Under the pieces are notes generated by a model, which was not told the origin of the DNA, searched no databases, and was given only the letters and a program-made list of their open reading frames with translations. Shown piece by piece: positions 11,641-34,942 of a DNA stretch of 64,000 bases. This stretch comes from Nannobrachium achirus (lineage: Eukaryota > Chordata > Actinopteri > Myctophiformes > Myctophidae), in the NCBI GenBank assembly GCA_963921795.1, contig OY997652.1, positions 57,736,419 to 57,800,418 on the forward strand, read 5' to 3'. The first letter of the stretch is position 1, and each line of letters begins with the position of its first letter. Made by a program: the position numbers and the translations under genes.

Positions 11641-11906
11641 TATCGTCGTTGTCGGGTGAAAACCTTGTATGTCCAAAACCGTTCGTTTTGCATTTATCAT
11701 TTTAAAAATGATTCAAACTAGTGAAAACAGCCGATCTACAAGCACACAATGCCTCGCACCGTGAGGCGTTGTGTGCTTGTAGAGCTGCTGTTTTCGCTAT
11801 ACTTTTGTGCGACGGCCTTGTATGATGAAGCAGGGCTTTACTTTGCGAAAGAACGTACACATTTGAAACTTGGATATACGAGGTTCCACCCGACAACGAC
11901 AATATA
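11641..11906. mobile_element. TA-type MITE (family J) with hairpin
   Basis: Ends TATCGTCGTTGTCGGG and CCCGACAACGACAATA. The second repeat-P copy reads AATAACATTACAGAATCAGC at this place, an empty site that fixes the boundaries and supports a TA duplication. Central hairpin at 11719-11799. Confidence 0.8.
11719..11799. repeat. Hairpin module, subtype AAGCACACAA
   Basis: GTGAAAACAGCCGATCTACA and AGCACACAATGCCTCGC pair with GAGGCGTTGTGTGCTTGTAG and GCTGCTGTTTTCGCTA. This subtype is confined to family J. Confidence 0.88.
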
Positions 11907-12055
11907 CAGCATCAGCAGTTCTCGTGCCCTTTTTAGCAGGGATTTTGCAATCGTTAGTTGCGCAAATGTGTGCAAAAACAGACTTTTTTTTAGAATCGGC
12001 CTCATGTCTTAGGGGTTAAAAGGTTCTATGATCATTAAGAGATCAAACAAAAGAT

Positions 12056-13404
12056 GATCAAAACCTCCACCGGATGTCTGTCAGTCAGTCTGTCAGTCAG
12101 TCAGTCTGTCTGTCCGTCACGTCACATCACACTTTTCCCTTACTCATATCTTCACCGCCGTTGACCCGATCCATGCCAAACTTTGCACACACACTCCCTC
12201 ATTTCTCACATGCCCCTCTTCTAGCACCACCATCAGGCCAATTTTGGCAAAAAAAAAACATTTTTGGACACTGCTCCTACAGATTTTGCCCTAAAATCAC
12301 ACAAAGCGGTACACAGTATCTCTACAGTCATGTCATCAACATGCATCTGTCCCATCTAGCGCCACCATCAGGCCGATTTTGGCAACAAAAAAAATAACAT
12401 TTTTGGACACTGCTCCTACAGATTTTGCCCTAAAATCACGCAAAGCGGTACACAGTATTTCTGTCATGTCATCAACATGGATCTGTCCCATTTTCCATAT
12501 TCCCTCCTGATTGCCTAATTGCGACCATAGGTCGCATTTACTACCAAAACCTCCACGGGCTGTCTGTGAGTGAGTGAGTGAGTGAGTGAGTCAGTCAGTC
12601 AGTCCGTCACACTTTTGCCCTGCTCATATCTCCACAACCGTTGCCCCCATCCATGCCAAATTTTGCACACACACTCCTTGACTGCCAAACTACAACCTCC
12701 AAGGACCCCCGGAGCCCCAGGGACCCCCAGGTCCCTGGGGGACCCCCAGATGTAAAAAATGACCAAATGTGGTCACACGTCACACGTCACACTTTTTCCC
12801 TGCTTATATCTCCGCACCCGTTGACCCGATCCATGTCAGATTTTACACACACACTCCTTGCCTGCCAAACTACAACCTCCAAGGACCCCCGGAGCCCCAG
12901 GGACCTGTGCAAAAATGACCAAATGACCACCCCAACGGGGCTGCTCACGGGGAATTCCCGGGGACCACCGACTCCTGGTGCTCCAGAACGGATGCAAAAG
13001 TGGTGGCGCCCCCAGTGGAGGACCCCCTGCCACTGCAGCGCACATAAAATGCCGTAACTCGGGCTAGGAGCGTCCGGGAGAGCCGGGGCCGATACCTATT
13101 CGTCCGCCAAGGCAACGCGGAGACCCCACCCCTCATTTCTCACATGGCCCTATTGTAGCGCCACCTTCAGGCCGATTTTTAAAACACCTTTTTGGACACT
13201 GCTCCTACAGTTTTTGCCCTAAAATCACGAATATCACTACACAGCATGTCTACACTCATGTCATCAACATGGATCAGGAAGATTTTGGAAAAACAAATTT
13301 TTGCCCTATTTGTGGAGATAAGCCACCTACGGTCGCTTATCTCCCGATTAGGGAGTCTTACTGGTATTGCTTTCTAAAGTTTAAGAATGCGACCTGACGG
13401 TTAT
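12056..13404 (+). mobile_element. Helitron-like element, outer copy, interrupted
   Basis: TCAAAACCTCCACCGG at 12060 onward, with two tandem units of the TTTTTGGACACTGCTCC block (12225-12480). It is interrupted at 12519-13364 by another copy of the same family and resumes TATTGCTTTCTAAAGTTT to 13404. Both ends are incomplete. Confidence 0.55.
12519..13364 (+). mobile_element. Helitron-like element nested in a relative
   Basis: TTGCGACCATAGGTCGC at the start; CTCCCGATTAGGGAG then TCTTACTGG at the end. Flanks are A at the left and T at the right with no duplication. The GTGA/CAGT runs and the GC-rich middle resemble the copy at 46886. Confidence 0.65.
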
Positions 13405-13614
13405 CTCAGAAAATGTTGATTATAGCCTATACTGTAGATTCCAAAGATGCCCCAGTGGTCTTCTGAGCTATAGTAGCAGGCAGGGGGGATTCTAGTGGGA
13501 CTATATTTCAATTCCCTGTGAAATTATTGCAATGTTGTTTCAATATTTAACAACTACAAAGCAATTTCTCAAGTACAAACAGGCCTATGACATTTATACA
13601 GCTTAATTTAAACC

Positions 13615-13872
13615 AAAACATGTTCTCATATCAGGATCAGTCAACTTGAACGGGGTCCATGGCCTAATGGAAGCCAATGGGAGTCTATAGCAATGGTTCC
13701 CAAAGGTTTCAGCTCGAGACCCAATAGAGAAACTAGTAAAAACAGCTGATCTACAAGCACACAACGCGATGCCTAGCACTGTGTTGTGAGCTTTTTTTAT
13801 GTAGGAAAAGAAAATGGGATTTTTACAATGCACAATGCCACGCCTTGTGAGCTTATAGATCTGCTATTTTCA
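13615..13872 (+). mobile_element. hAT-G fragment with split hairpin
   Basis: GGTTCCCAAAGGTTTCAGC and GAGACCCAATAGAGA match hAT-G at 28748. The left hairpin arm (13735-13795) and a right arm (13826-13872) are separated by a decayed segment. Confidence 0.55.
13735..13872. repeat. Hairpin module, interrupted
   Basis: AAACAGCTGATCTACAAGCA then CACAACGCGATGCC on the left; CACGCCTTGTGAGCTTATAG and ATCTGCTATTTTC on the right, with extra sequence between. Confidence 0.6.
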
Positions 13873-14471
13873 AAAGATTCTTTATACAATTTATGCATTT
13901 GAAAACGTGTGAAAGGGGACATTCTGCATGAGGAGTAGGGGAGTGCCTGCACGATTGTAACGTTTTTTTCACATTTCAATATTTTACTCGGAGATTCTTT
14001 TACCTACATATGTAATATTTTCAGTCAAAGGACCTACACACGTCTGCTATCATAAACCACTTCAAGTTTTTCATTTTATAAAACAGGTCATGAGTTATTA
14101 AACCGAAAGTGGATGCTGTTCCGATGTCACATTTGAAGCCCACGTGGGATTAATTGTAACAGCATGATTTACAAATGTAACACAGCTAAAGAACCAACAT
14201 CATTTTGATAAATACATGTAGGCCTACTTTTAAACTACATTTTGATTAATACATTGTACTTTTAAACTACCATTTGATTAATACATTTGTACTTTTAAAC
14301 TAGATTTCAAATTCCTGACTTTTACTTCCTCATTGCAGAATTTGCAGTATTGATACGTTTGGGATGGGTAAAAAAGAACACAGAGTTCTTCCACAAAGCA
14401 AGTCAAAATCTGGGTTTCCGAGGCCACATGAAAGCAAGTAAAACCACTACAGGCCTACTTTTGTGCGTATG
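13873..14471. other. AT-rich stretch, no gene
   Basis: No coding signal. Holds an imperfect tandem of about 34 bp (TACTTTTAAACTACATTTTG then ATTAATACAT), repeated 2-3 times at 14226-14304. Confidence 0.45.
14226..14304. repeat. Tandem repeat, about 34-bp unit
   Basis: Three starts of ACTTTTAAACTA separated by about 34 bp, seen directly. Confidence 0.75.
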
Positions 14472-14655
14472 CAGAGGCGTCAATTGGGTATGGCAAGCTA
14501 TGGCAGCTGCCATACCTTGGCAAGAGAGTATCTACCTTGGCTACAGGGGGAAATAATAAAAATGTACTTTTAATCGTGCCTGTTGCTAAGGTATGGCAAC
14601 ATGACTGGACACCAGTCATATTGCCATAATTAGCTTTTGCTGAACTGACGCCACT
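14472..14655. mobile_element. MITE with GGTATGGCA/CTGACGC ends, copy 2
   Basis: AGAGGCGTCAATTGGGTATG at the left and GCTGAACTGACGCC at the right are imperfect inverted ends. Collinear with 4878-5075. It lies about 415 bp upstream of the ptger4 start codon. Confidence 0.6.
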
Positions 14656-15069
14656 GTGCGTATGCCGCCCGTCCCCCCCAGCTTGACGTGTGTGCGCCCC
14701 TGTAAAGGCGCGTGGCTACACCTACATAAGGACCTGCTCTTTAGAGGAGTGGCCCCCATATGCACGGCACGCACTGAAAGAGAAGAGAACATGCACTTCC
14801 CCTGTCACTTTCTGTTTGGGTACGACGCGCCGCGCTGCTGTCACACACCCTGTCAACCCACCCAGCGGGATATACGACGTTTGTCAACCAGGAGAGTCCG
14901 GGATCTGGAACCTTTAAACCGTGCGTAAAAATGGAAATGGAGGAGGTATGGATTTGGGCATCGCTGGACAACTTGGAGAACGCGCCCGAGCGCGACGGGT
15001 AAATTACGATCTGGAGTAACTTGGACTGTCTGCGTTGACTTTGATACTGAAATAACCGGAGCGCGTGAA
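14656..15069 (+). promoter_or_regulatory. GC-richer 5' flank / leader of ptger4
   Basis: This is the only repeat-free sequence immediately upstream of ptger4. It is GC-richer than its surroundings and probably holds the promoter and/or leader. No TATA box is convincing and the transcription start cannot be placed. An in-frame stop (TAA, 14926-14928) precedes the start codon with no intervening in-frame ATG. Confidence 0.4.
14931..15002 (+). other. Upstream ORF, 23 codons, in the ptger4 leader
   Basis: ATG at 14931 (peptide starts MEMEEVWIW) reads to TAA at 15000-15002, out of frame with the receptor and 67 bp before its ATG. If transcription starts upstream, it could dampen translation. Presence is seen; function is inference. 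Confidence 0.45.
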
Positions 15070-28034
<12,965 letters not shown>

Positions 28035-28051
28035 TAGACGGGCTGTAGCGG

Positions 28052-28408
28052 TAGGCACGTGCACGCGTAGACATCAAAAGGGGCTTGAGCCCCTGCCCTT
28101 TTATCCGTCTGTAAAAAGTGCCCTCTCCAGACCATGAATGCAGTTTTTACTATGGAGAAAACAATGCAAATGCCACCTTTCCATGCCATACCTGAAGGAG
28201 AATTGTCTTGTCCAAACTCTCCTGAACTTGAATGCAGAATCTTATGTTGAAAGAACTGCCCTCTCTGTGTAGAAATCCATGCCGTTACGCCACGTCTCCA
28301 GTATTGACTTGATTATGGTTAGTTCAGTGTGGTATCAAGCACCGAAAATAGCCGACCTCCAAGCTCACGACGCGTCGCAGCGCAACGTCACGTGTTGTGA
28401 GCTTGGAT
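28052..28408 (-). mobile_element. hAT-A copy 4 (minus), 17 bp after the ptger4 stop
   Basis: AGGCACGTGCACGCGTAGAC, GGGGCTTGAGCCCCTGCC and ATGCCGTTACGCCACGTCTC are collinear in reverse with other hAT-A copies. The far end is truncated after the hairpin. Any ptger4 3' UTR must begin in this transposon. Confidence 0.7.
28342..28408. repeat. Hairpin module, CTCCAAG subtype
   Basis: CGAAAATAGCCGACCTCCAA then GCTCACGACGCGTC, against GTGTTGTGAGCTTGGA. The far outer arm is lost. Confidence 0.75.
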
Positions 28409-28747
28409 TAAAAAAAATCATCAATATGAATTGATGGTCCCAAGGCAGAAGATGGGAATTTGTGAGTAGTAAAGTGGTGATCATGACAAAAGGGACTAAA
28501 GACCAAAAGTATATGCATTTTTTCAGATGTCTATGGGAGCCGTTCACAGCTACTACAGTGACAAATAGTTTTTCGTGGAAATGTTGCTGAACGAACTACC
28601 CATCGTCAAGCTATTACTCCTCAGACATTTCAAAAAAAGGCCTTCATAAAATGTAAGACATTAATATAATTATGGTAAATCTTAGCTGTTGTGTTTATCG
28701 GCAAGTATAGCCAAGTCGTCTCGTTGCACTTTGTTGAATCCCTGAAC
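28409..28747. other. No gene seen
   Basis: About 340 bp downstream of ptger4. No convincing polyadenylation site or coding segment. Confidence 0.4.
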
Positions 28748-29063
28748 CAGTGGTTCCCAAACCTTTCATGGTCGAGACCCAAAAGAGAGATTATTAGACG
28801 TTTGCCCGGAACCGGTGGAAATAGCAGATCTACAAGCGTTAAATGAGCTTGTAGATCGACTATTGTTATTATTATATATTTTTTATTAATGGAATTTATT
28901 GTTTTAAAATGTATCAAATTATTCTTTTTTTTATAATTATAAAAAAATATATATATATAATATAAAGGATTTTTTCCCCCTTTTTTTTTTACTTGAGACG
29001 TGACCCATAAAGATTGGTCCGTAACCCACAAATGGGTCCTGACCCACAGTTTGGGAACCACTG
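28748..29063 (+). mobile_element. hAT-G, complete non-autonomous copy
   Basis: CAGTGGTTCCCAAACC to CAGTTTGGGAACCACTG. Flanks CCCTGAAC (28740-28747) and CCCTAAAC (29064-29071) agree at 7 of 8 positions. Hairpin at 28815-28866. Confidence 0.82.
28815..28866. repeat. Hairpin module in hAT-G
   Basis: GGAAATAGCAGATCTACAAG, then GAGCTTGTAGATCGACTATT. Short core with loop CGTTAAAT. Confidence 0.85.
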
Positions 29064-29246
29064 CCCTAAACTACTGCAAGGTTGTTGTTGATGCTTATGC
29101 TTAGTATTTTGACTGGCCCTCACAGTTACTGCATAGCATAGTTTGACGTCAAAATGTGCACTGTGTCCCGTTTACTATTCATTTATTTCCAGAATGGAAG
29201 TATCTTGTATCGTCTTCTCTGTGAGAAGGTCCAGTATAGTTTCTAC

Positions 29247-29857
29247 GCGTGTTTCCTAAACCCACCAGGATTGAGTTAAGACCCGCCTCTCGGAAGCGTC
29301 CCTCTCAATAATCTAAAGTATGAAAGTGCGTATGAACGTTAGTGCTGCTCGCTCAAGTGCAAAGCAATACTGTACCTACGCCTTACCGATCCATTACAAT
29401 AATACACACAGCATAATACGCCCAAAGCCATATCCAAACTATAACAATTTAACTGATAATTAGTAAGAGTTTTTTTTATTTTGAGCACAGTAGTGACAAA
29501 TTAATAGCTTTCTCAGTAAGTTTTTCTCTTTAGCAAAGTTACAAAGTTTTACCTTTTTTAACCTCTTAACAGGTCTGGGCCCGCCGGCGGGCCCAGACCT
29601 GTTAAGAGGTTAAGCACAACAGTACAAAGTAAGTTTAAATCTTTTTTCTTTTTTTTTGCACAGTTTATTTTGATCGCTGTTGTGACAAATTAATAGCTGT
29701 GCATTGTGCAAAATGCAGGCTTTTCTCAGTAGCCTACACGTTTTATATTGTCTTAATGCCTTTACTAGGTCTGACTTCATCCACCCTCCATGTGTCCGGC
29801 AAGGATTTCAGCCACTCCTGGAAGTCCTCGCAATCCTGGTGGGTTTAGGAAACACGC
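29247..29857. mobile_element. Element with 9-bp duplication and 27-bp TIR
   Basis: GCGTGTTTCCTAAACCCACC then AGGATTG at the left is inverted at the right end. Perfect flanking repeats AGTTTCTAC lie at 29238-29246 and 29858-29866. A 9-bp duplication suggests a Mutator-like element. No transposase. It contains a perfect 56-bp palindrome. Confidence 0.75.
29558..29613. repeat. Perfect 56-bp palindrome
   Basis: TTAACCTCTTAACAGGTCTG then GGCCCGCC, followed exactly by its reverse complement with no loop. Unrelated in sequence to the main hairpin module. Confidence 0.95.
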
Positions 29858-29954
29858 AGTTTCTACCCATTTCAAATTGGTACAAGAAGAATAATGTTCA
29901 TTTTCTGGTACCTTTTTTGCATTGTCAAATATCACTGCTCTGGCAGCTCTATCA

Positions 29955-30219
29955 TGACGTCATTGTCGGGGTGGAAACCTTGTATGTCCAAAACCGTTTT
30001 GTATTTGTCATTAAAAAAGAAAAAAGAAAAGTGTGAAAATAGCAGATCTACAAGCACACAAGCCTGCGAGGCGTTGTGTGCTTGTAGATCTGCTATTTTC
30101 ACTAGCTTTGGGCGACAGTCTTGTATGATGAAGCAGGGCTTGTCTTTATGAGAAAAAATTAAAAACCTACACATTTGAAACTTGGAGATACAATGTTTCT
30201 GCCCGACAGTGATGATATG
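29955..30219. mobile_element. TA-type MITE (family J) with hairpin
   Basis: GTCATTGTCGGGGTGGAAAC to TTTCTGCCCGACAGTGATGA. Hairpin at 30033-30103. Confidence 0.75.
30033..30103. repeat. Hairpin module in family J
   Basis: TGAAAATAGCAGATCTACAA then GCACACAAGCC, against GAGGCGTTGTGTGCTTGTAG and ATCTGCTATTTTCA. Confidence 0.88.
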
Positions 30220-30475
30220 CAAGTTTAAAAATGTCATTTCAATGAATGCATGTTTGCATGAGCATCGTCATTCCAAAAGGCAGCTTTACTGTGAATTGTT
30301 TGCCGAAACACAAAAACGTTGATAAAAGGTCCAAAGAATAAGTGTTCTCTTATTATGTTGTCTCCAGTTCTAATCAGATATTATCAGCATGCTGAGATGG
30401 TGGACAAAAATGTTAGATAATTATTTCAAATTTTACCTTTTCCTTTCTTGAAAACGTTCATGGTTGAATGAATTT

Positions 30476-30830
30476 AAAGGAGTAGTTCACCCAAAAAATG
30501 ACTTATTTGTTATCAATGTTGTTATCAAAATGTACTTAAAGTACCAAAAGTAAAAGTACTCATTATGCAGAATGTCCCATTTCATGTTTTCAAACGTATA
30601 AAAGTCATTTGAGAATAGCAGGTTTACCAGCTCACAATGCGTCGCGTAGATCGGCTATTATCAAATGTAAAAGTACAATATTTGCCTCTGAGATGTAGTG
30701 GAGTAGAGTTAAAAGTACTGAAAATTGGGAAATACTCCAGTAAACTAAAAGTACCTCAAAACTGTACTTAACTACAGCACTTGAGTAAAGCCCTTTGCAC
30801 ACAGGACAGTTGCGTTTGCTGCATGAATAA
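30476..30830. repeat. Repeat M copy 2, with hairpin
   Basis: Starts with a truncated TTTAAAGGAGTAGTTCACCC end, then AAAATGTACTTAAAGTACC as at 19740. Shows the uninterrupted form of the site split by the SINE at 20022. Confidence 0.6.
30606..30667. repeat. Hairpin module in repeat M
   Basis: CATTTGAGAATAGCAGGTTT then ACCAGCTCACAATGCG, against GTAGATCGGCTATTATCAAATG (shown shortened). The outer CATTTGA arms are specific to repeat M. Confidence 0.75.
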
Positions 30831-30833
30831 AAC

Positions 30834-31181
30834 GGACGCATTGCATTTGGTGTGCACTGCAGGATCAATTCACCTTTTATTTGCTGAGCTGCATATCCGG
30901 TACCACTTAAACCCTCTATAATTGGTAAAAGGTACTTAATAATATACGTACTTGATACAGTCTTTTTTTCACTCCCTATTAAATGTCCTTGCCAAAAAAT
31001 AGCTGATCTACAAGCTCACAACGCGTCGCGATGCGACGCGTTGTGAGCTTGTAGATCGGCTATTTTTTGGCAAATGTTCCGCCCCAAGATTATGGATTTT
31101 GATTATCGTGATATTGTAAATCGCGATTTCTTTTGTCACAATAATCGTGATATGACATTTTCATATCGTCCCATCCCTAGC
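30834..31181 (+). mobile_element. hAT-D copy, 5' truncated
   Basis: GGATCAATTCACCTTTTATT, CATATCCGGTACCACTTAAA and the end CATATCGTCCCATCCCTA. Lacks the TAGGGATGGG start. Hairpin at 30989-31073. Confidence 0.7.
30989..31073. repeat. Hairpin module in hAT-D, near-perfect long arms
   Basis: TTGCCAAAAAATAGCTGATC, TACAAGCTCACAACGCGTCG and an almost exact inverse, with loop GAT-size. One of the best-preserved copies. Confidence 0.93.
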
Positions 31182-32160
31182 TATGGGTTCATGCGGTTAC
31201 TTCTGGAAGTGTAACCTGTAAACAGTCAAGTCTTCACTTTCAGAGGTCGGGGAATTAAGGTTGGGGATTTTGCTGTGGCATTAACCAGAATCAACCTAGT
31301 TGACTTCAACTCTTGATGCATGGTATGTATTATAGAACCAAAAATATGAATTTCAATGAAAATAAAACTGCAACTATTCATAATTTCATATCATCTATAC
31401 ATGTGTGTTCTTTAAAGTCTAAAGGTCTAAAAGCATTGGTTCTCAAAGTGGGGTCCTTGGGTGGGTTCCGGGGGGGGGGGGGGGGGGTCCCCAGCAAAAG
31501 TAGTTTGCTCGTAAACGTGGGCTACAAGCTCACAGTGCCGCACAAAAGTGACGTGCTGTGTACATCTGCTTGTACATCTGCTTTTTTCCCCAAAATATTT
31601 GAAAAATCTTGAAATTTGACATGAAAAAGTTTGAGAAAAAAATGACTTAGTTTTCTATAAATTTTACATCCCCAATTAATTTGTGGAGATGTATTTGTTT
31701 TTGTCGCGTTCCTTTAGCCGTGACCCATAAAAATGGGCCCATGAGCCACACTGCTTGGGGAACAGTGCGGGGTAGGAGACTTGCAGAGTCTCCTATGAGT
31801 CGCCTACCGCAGGTGCAGACTGCACCTCCTTTAAGACCACTTCTCAACGTGGGAGCAAATTTTTTTGACCGTAAACCACAAACTAGTAATTTTTAATCTG
31901 TTAAATTGTTAATGCACTCCCCCCTCGTTTTGTTCAATTGTCTGTTTTAATGTTATCTGCTCCCTTTGTCTGCTGAATATTGCTTGTACGGATTTATACT
32001 GTTGTTCCACAAACTGTTGGAGATATACATTTTTTCCACTTTCCATATGTCTTATAATTCCTAATATATTTGAGTTAAGTAAAAAACAAAATCTAATTCA
32101 ACTAAATGAGGGGGGGGGGGGTGCATTAAGAATTTAACAGATTAAAAACTTCTGGTTAGT
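31182..32160. other. Intergenic repeats, no gene
   Basis: Contains a divergent hairpin (31518-31588), a poly-G run (about 31470-31488) and a repeat with AATCTGTTAAATTGTTAATG then CACTCCCCC, which recurs inverted at 32110-32150 and again at 63635. No coding segment. Confidence 0.45.
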
Positions 32161-32432
32161 TTTTTTACAGGTAAATAAGACTGTTTTTCATCTCAGGTGC
32201 TCAATTATTATAACGTAAATGAGCTGGCTGCCAGTCAGTCAGTTTTTGTTACATTTAAAGATGTCAAGTGCCCTCCCACCTCGTTACTATAGCTACATTT
32301 CTGGTGTGAATCTGTGAAATGGCATGAGTGACCGCCACAAAAAGACCAAAGCGCCCCTTTTGTGAGGTTTGAGCACCTGCCCTCTCAGTGCTCTCTGCAC
32401 AGCCCTGCCGGGGACCCAGGTAAAGGACTGGC

Positions 32433-32507
32433 GGTGTTGGAACCAAATGGACCCTTTACAGAGCATGTGGGTCCATTTGGTTCCACCTTCTACAGTCTCA
32501 GAGTTAA
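32433..32507. repeat. Second palindrome family, copy 2
   Basis: TTGGAACCAAATGGACCC, loop TTTACAGAGCATGT, GGGTCCATTTGGTTCCA, then CAGTCTCAGAGTTA. Confidence 0.8.
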
Positions 32508-32984
32508 AAGAACACTGAGGGTTTTACCGTGTTGACTGTTGAGTATGACAATCACAGGTTTTGTGGTCATGATTCACCATCCTGGATAGCTTGATTCTAG
32601 GCTTAAAATAATTGATGTAAATATATTTGTAAAAGTCTATTGACTTGTAAACCACGGCCACTGCTATGCCATACAGCAAATACATCGAAGATATAAAGCA
32701 CAGAGGACCCCTCTGCAAATCTGGTTGGTTTATTGGCTAAATTCACAAACCGACAACTGAATGAAATAAATAAATCATACAAGAACAATGTAAATAGCTC
32801 AACAAAAGTTTTTTTTCTTTTTCTAATTGCCACTTTCAACGCCACTTTCACTTTCAATTATTCACTCTTAATTACACGTGAAAACATCTGTAATCAACTG
32901 CAATCGACTAATCGAGGGCTTAAATAGTTGCATCAGATGTGCAATCTGGCCTGACTAGAAGTGTGTTGACGTGTTGACTGTGAT
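32508..32984. other. No gene seen
   Basis: AT-rich, unclassified, about 480 bp. Confidence 0.4.
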
Positions 32985-33212
32985 TAGAGCAGTTAGAAAC
33001 ATGGCTAAATCTAAGGAATGGTCAGAAAGGTTCAGAGGAGAGATTATTGCTTTGTACAAAAAAGGAAAAGGACATAAAACAATTGCAAAGACACTGAATG
33101 TTCCAAAAAGTACAGTTTTGAGCATAGTTCGCAAGTTCTAAGTTAATGGAACACTGGCTACACTAATGAACACATTTGTCAGAGGGGGTTGAATAATTTC
33201 GAGCACAACTGT
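32985..33212 (+). pseudogene. Tc1-like transposase remnant
   Basis: ATG at 33001 opens MAKSKEWSERFRGEIIALYK, a Tc1-type N-terminal helix-turn-helix, continuing through KTIAKTLNVPKSTVLSIVRKF to a stop at 33139-33141. After the stop the frame reads VNGTLATLMNTFVRGG and the sequence jumps to a terminal repeat, GGGTTGAATAATTTCGAGCA then CAACTG. The catalytic DDE domain is deleted. Non-functional relic. Confidence 0.8.
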
Positions 33213-34172
33213 GCATCAGAAAACGAACATGCATTTTCACATGCTGAACAGTGGTCTTGCTGGGTCTCATCAGCAATAGGCCAAACCATCTCTGCTCAGC
33301 AAGCACTAAAGCCTGATTTATATTCAGATGAACGCCAGTGTTTGTGTGACAAAAGGAGCAGATCTACACGCCATCTAGGAGCGTCTAGGTCCACCATTTT
33401 CAAGTACAAATCAGGCTTAACTGAATACCCTGGGTGCATTATGGAATAGGCCTATTGATCAGATCACGAAGGAGGGGATTCAAATCGATACTGATTACCT
33501 GAGGTAAATGGATGCAAGTTAGATCACCATTAATCAGCTAAACCTATTTGACAGCATTATGTCCAATGCATGAGTGAAAGAGCGCTGGAAATGATTTTTC
33601 AGAAGGAAATAAAAAAAGGAAGATGAGAATATAATATGATTCATAGGATCGACTGACATGAAATAAATAATGACTCAAATGCAACCCATGAAGACATGGT
33701 TCATACTTTTCATGTTTACATTCATATAGCCTACTGAGGTCATATACCGGTACTGTACACCGGTCAGCTATCAATATGATGAGCAGGGTACACTTAACGT
33801 AGGCTTCGTGGTTATCATATAGCAATTTTGCCATAGTTTTAGTCATCATTGCTTAGGTAGGTTTTATTAGTTCTTCATAGTTTTAGTCGACAAAATCGAC
33901 ATTGCTTCAGTGTTAAGAGTGAAGCCAAGATCCTGCTCCTTTCCACTGATGGCCTTCCTGAGCGCAAAGTCCAGGACTGTGACGAAAAGGACTAGGGGCT
34001 AGGGTGTCTCCTTGCGTTACACCAGCCAAGATAGGTCAAACTCCTCACGGTTACCGTGGTCCTTGTCAGGGACATGCTGGGCCTCTGATTCAGCCCGGGA
34101 AAAAGAGTTGGAGAGGCCCTCATTGCGCCATTTCAGATCATGACAAGTGACAAGCCAGTGGGCCAATTACAT
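33213..34172. other. Intergenic, no gene
   Basis: About 960 bp. Includes a small hAT-C-like piece (CATAGTTTTAGTCGACAAAA, 33880) and a possible very divergent hairpin near 33358. No coding signal. Confidence 0.4.
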
Positions 34173-34435
34173 GAGTTATATTTCGTTGTTGTCGGGTGAA
34201 ACCTTGTCAGGTCCAAAACCGTTTGTTTTGTATTTATCATTTTAAAAATGGTTTAAACTAGTGAAAACAGCCAATCTACGCACACGCCTCGCACCGTGAG
34301 GCGTTGTGTGCTTGTAGATCTGCTGTTTTCACTACTTTTGTGCGACGGTATGATGAAGCAGGGCTTTGCTTTGCGAAAAAATGTACAAATTTGAAACTTG
34401 GAGATACGAGGTTTCTGCCCGACAGTGACGATTTA
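34173..34435. mobile_element. TA-type MITE (family J) with hairpin
   Basis: TCGTTGTTGTCGGGTGAAAC to TTTCTGCCCGACAGTGACGA. Hairpin at 34258-34333. Confidence 0.78.
34258..34333. repeat. Hairpin module in family J
   Basis: TAGTGAAAACAGCCAATCTA then CGCACACGCCTCGC, against GAGGCGTTGTGTGCTTGTAG and ATCTGCTGTTTTCACTA. Confidence 0.88.
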
Positions 34436-34942
34436 CTTTGTTGGCCGCCCAGCCCCCAAAATGGAACGAAGGCCGACATTTTATTTTTATTTTTTTCCTA
34501 ATGGCCGGCCTGGAATGAACCGGCCGTTCGGGAGTTGTCCCGCTTTTCCCAATGGCCAGCACGTCCCTGGCCCTTGTTCCTGCGTAGGCTACATGGTCTC
34601 TATTGCCAAGAGTAGGTTGGGAGGGAGTCAGGTTGTTCTTTTTCAGTGTTTTTTGCAGGCAGGGTTATACGCCGTTTTGTCTTGCGTGTGTGTCTTGCTC
34701 CCTACAGAGGTTCAGATGACACTTATTCCTTATGTTGAGCCGGGAGTCGGGGGGAACTCTTGTGGGATATTAGTTTTCTCTGTGCTTTTCTGCAGGTTGC
34801 TGTGGAAACCATATACAACATATAACAGGGTTCCCAATTAGTTTCCCCCAAGGGCCGAATCATGTCTAGGGTACCAAGCCGAGGGCCACAACATTGCAGG
34901 GGGCGACGGTGGCGTTCCCGCTATACTCCAGCGACAGTTCAG

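Larger units (their letters stand above)
11616..13560 (+). repeat. Interrupted repeat P (host of nested elements)
   Basis: The segments 11616-11640, 11907-12055 and 13405-13560 are collinear with 15275-15420 and 15735-15945 in ptger4 intron 1 (TTGCGCAAATGTGTGCAAAA, GAATCGGCCTCATGTCTTA, AGAAAATGTTGATTATAGCC). The interruptions are a TA-type MITE and two Helitron-like elements. Confidence 0.65.

Noticed and set aside
12641..13057. 138-codon frame, and the similar one at 47067-47384
   Set aside because: Lie in the GC-rich middle of the Helitron-like element. Pro/Ser-rich with no conserved motif; frames differ between copies.
33001..33141. Functional Tc1 transposase
   Set aside because: Only the N-terminal helix-turn-helix remains, followed by a stop and the terminal repeat.
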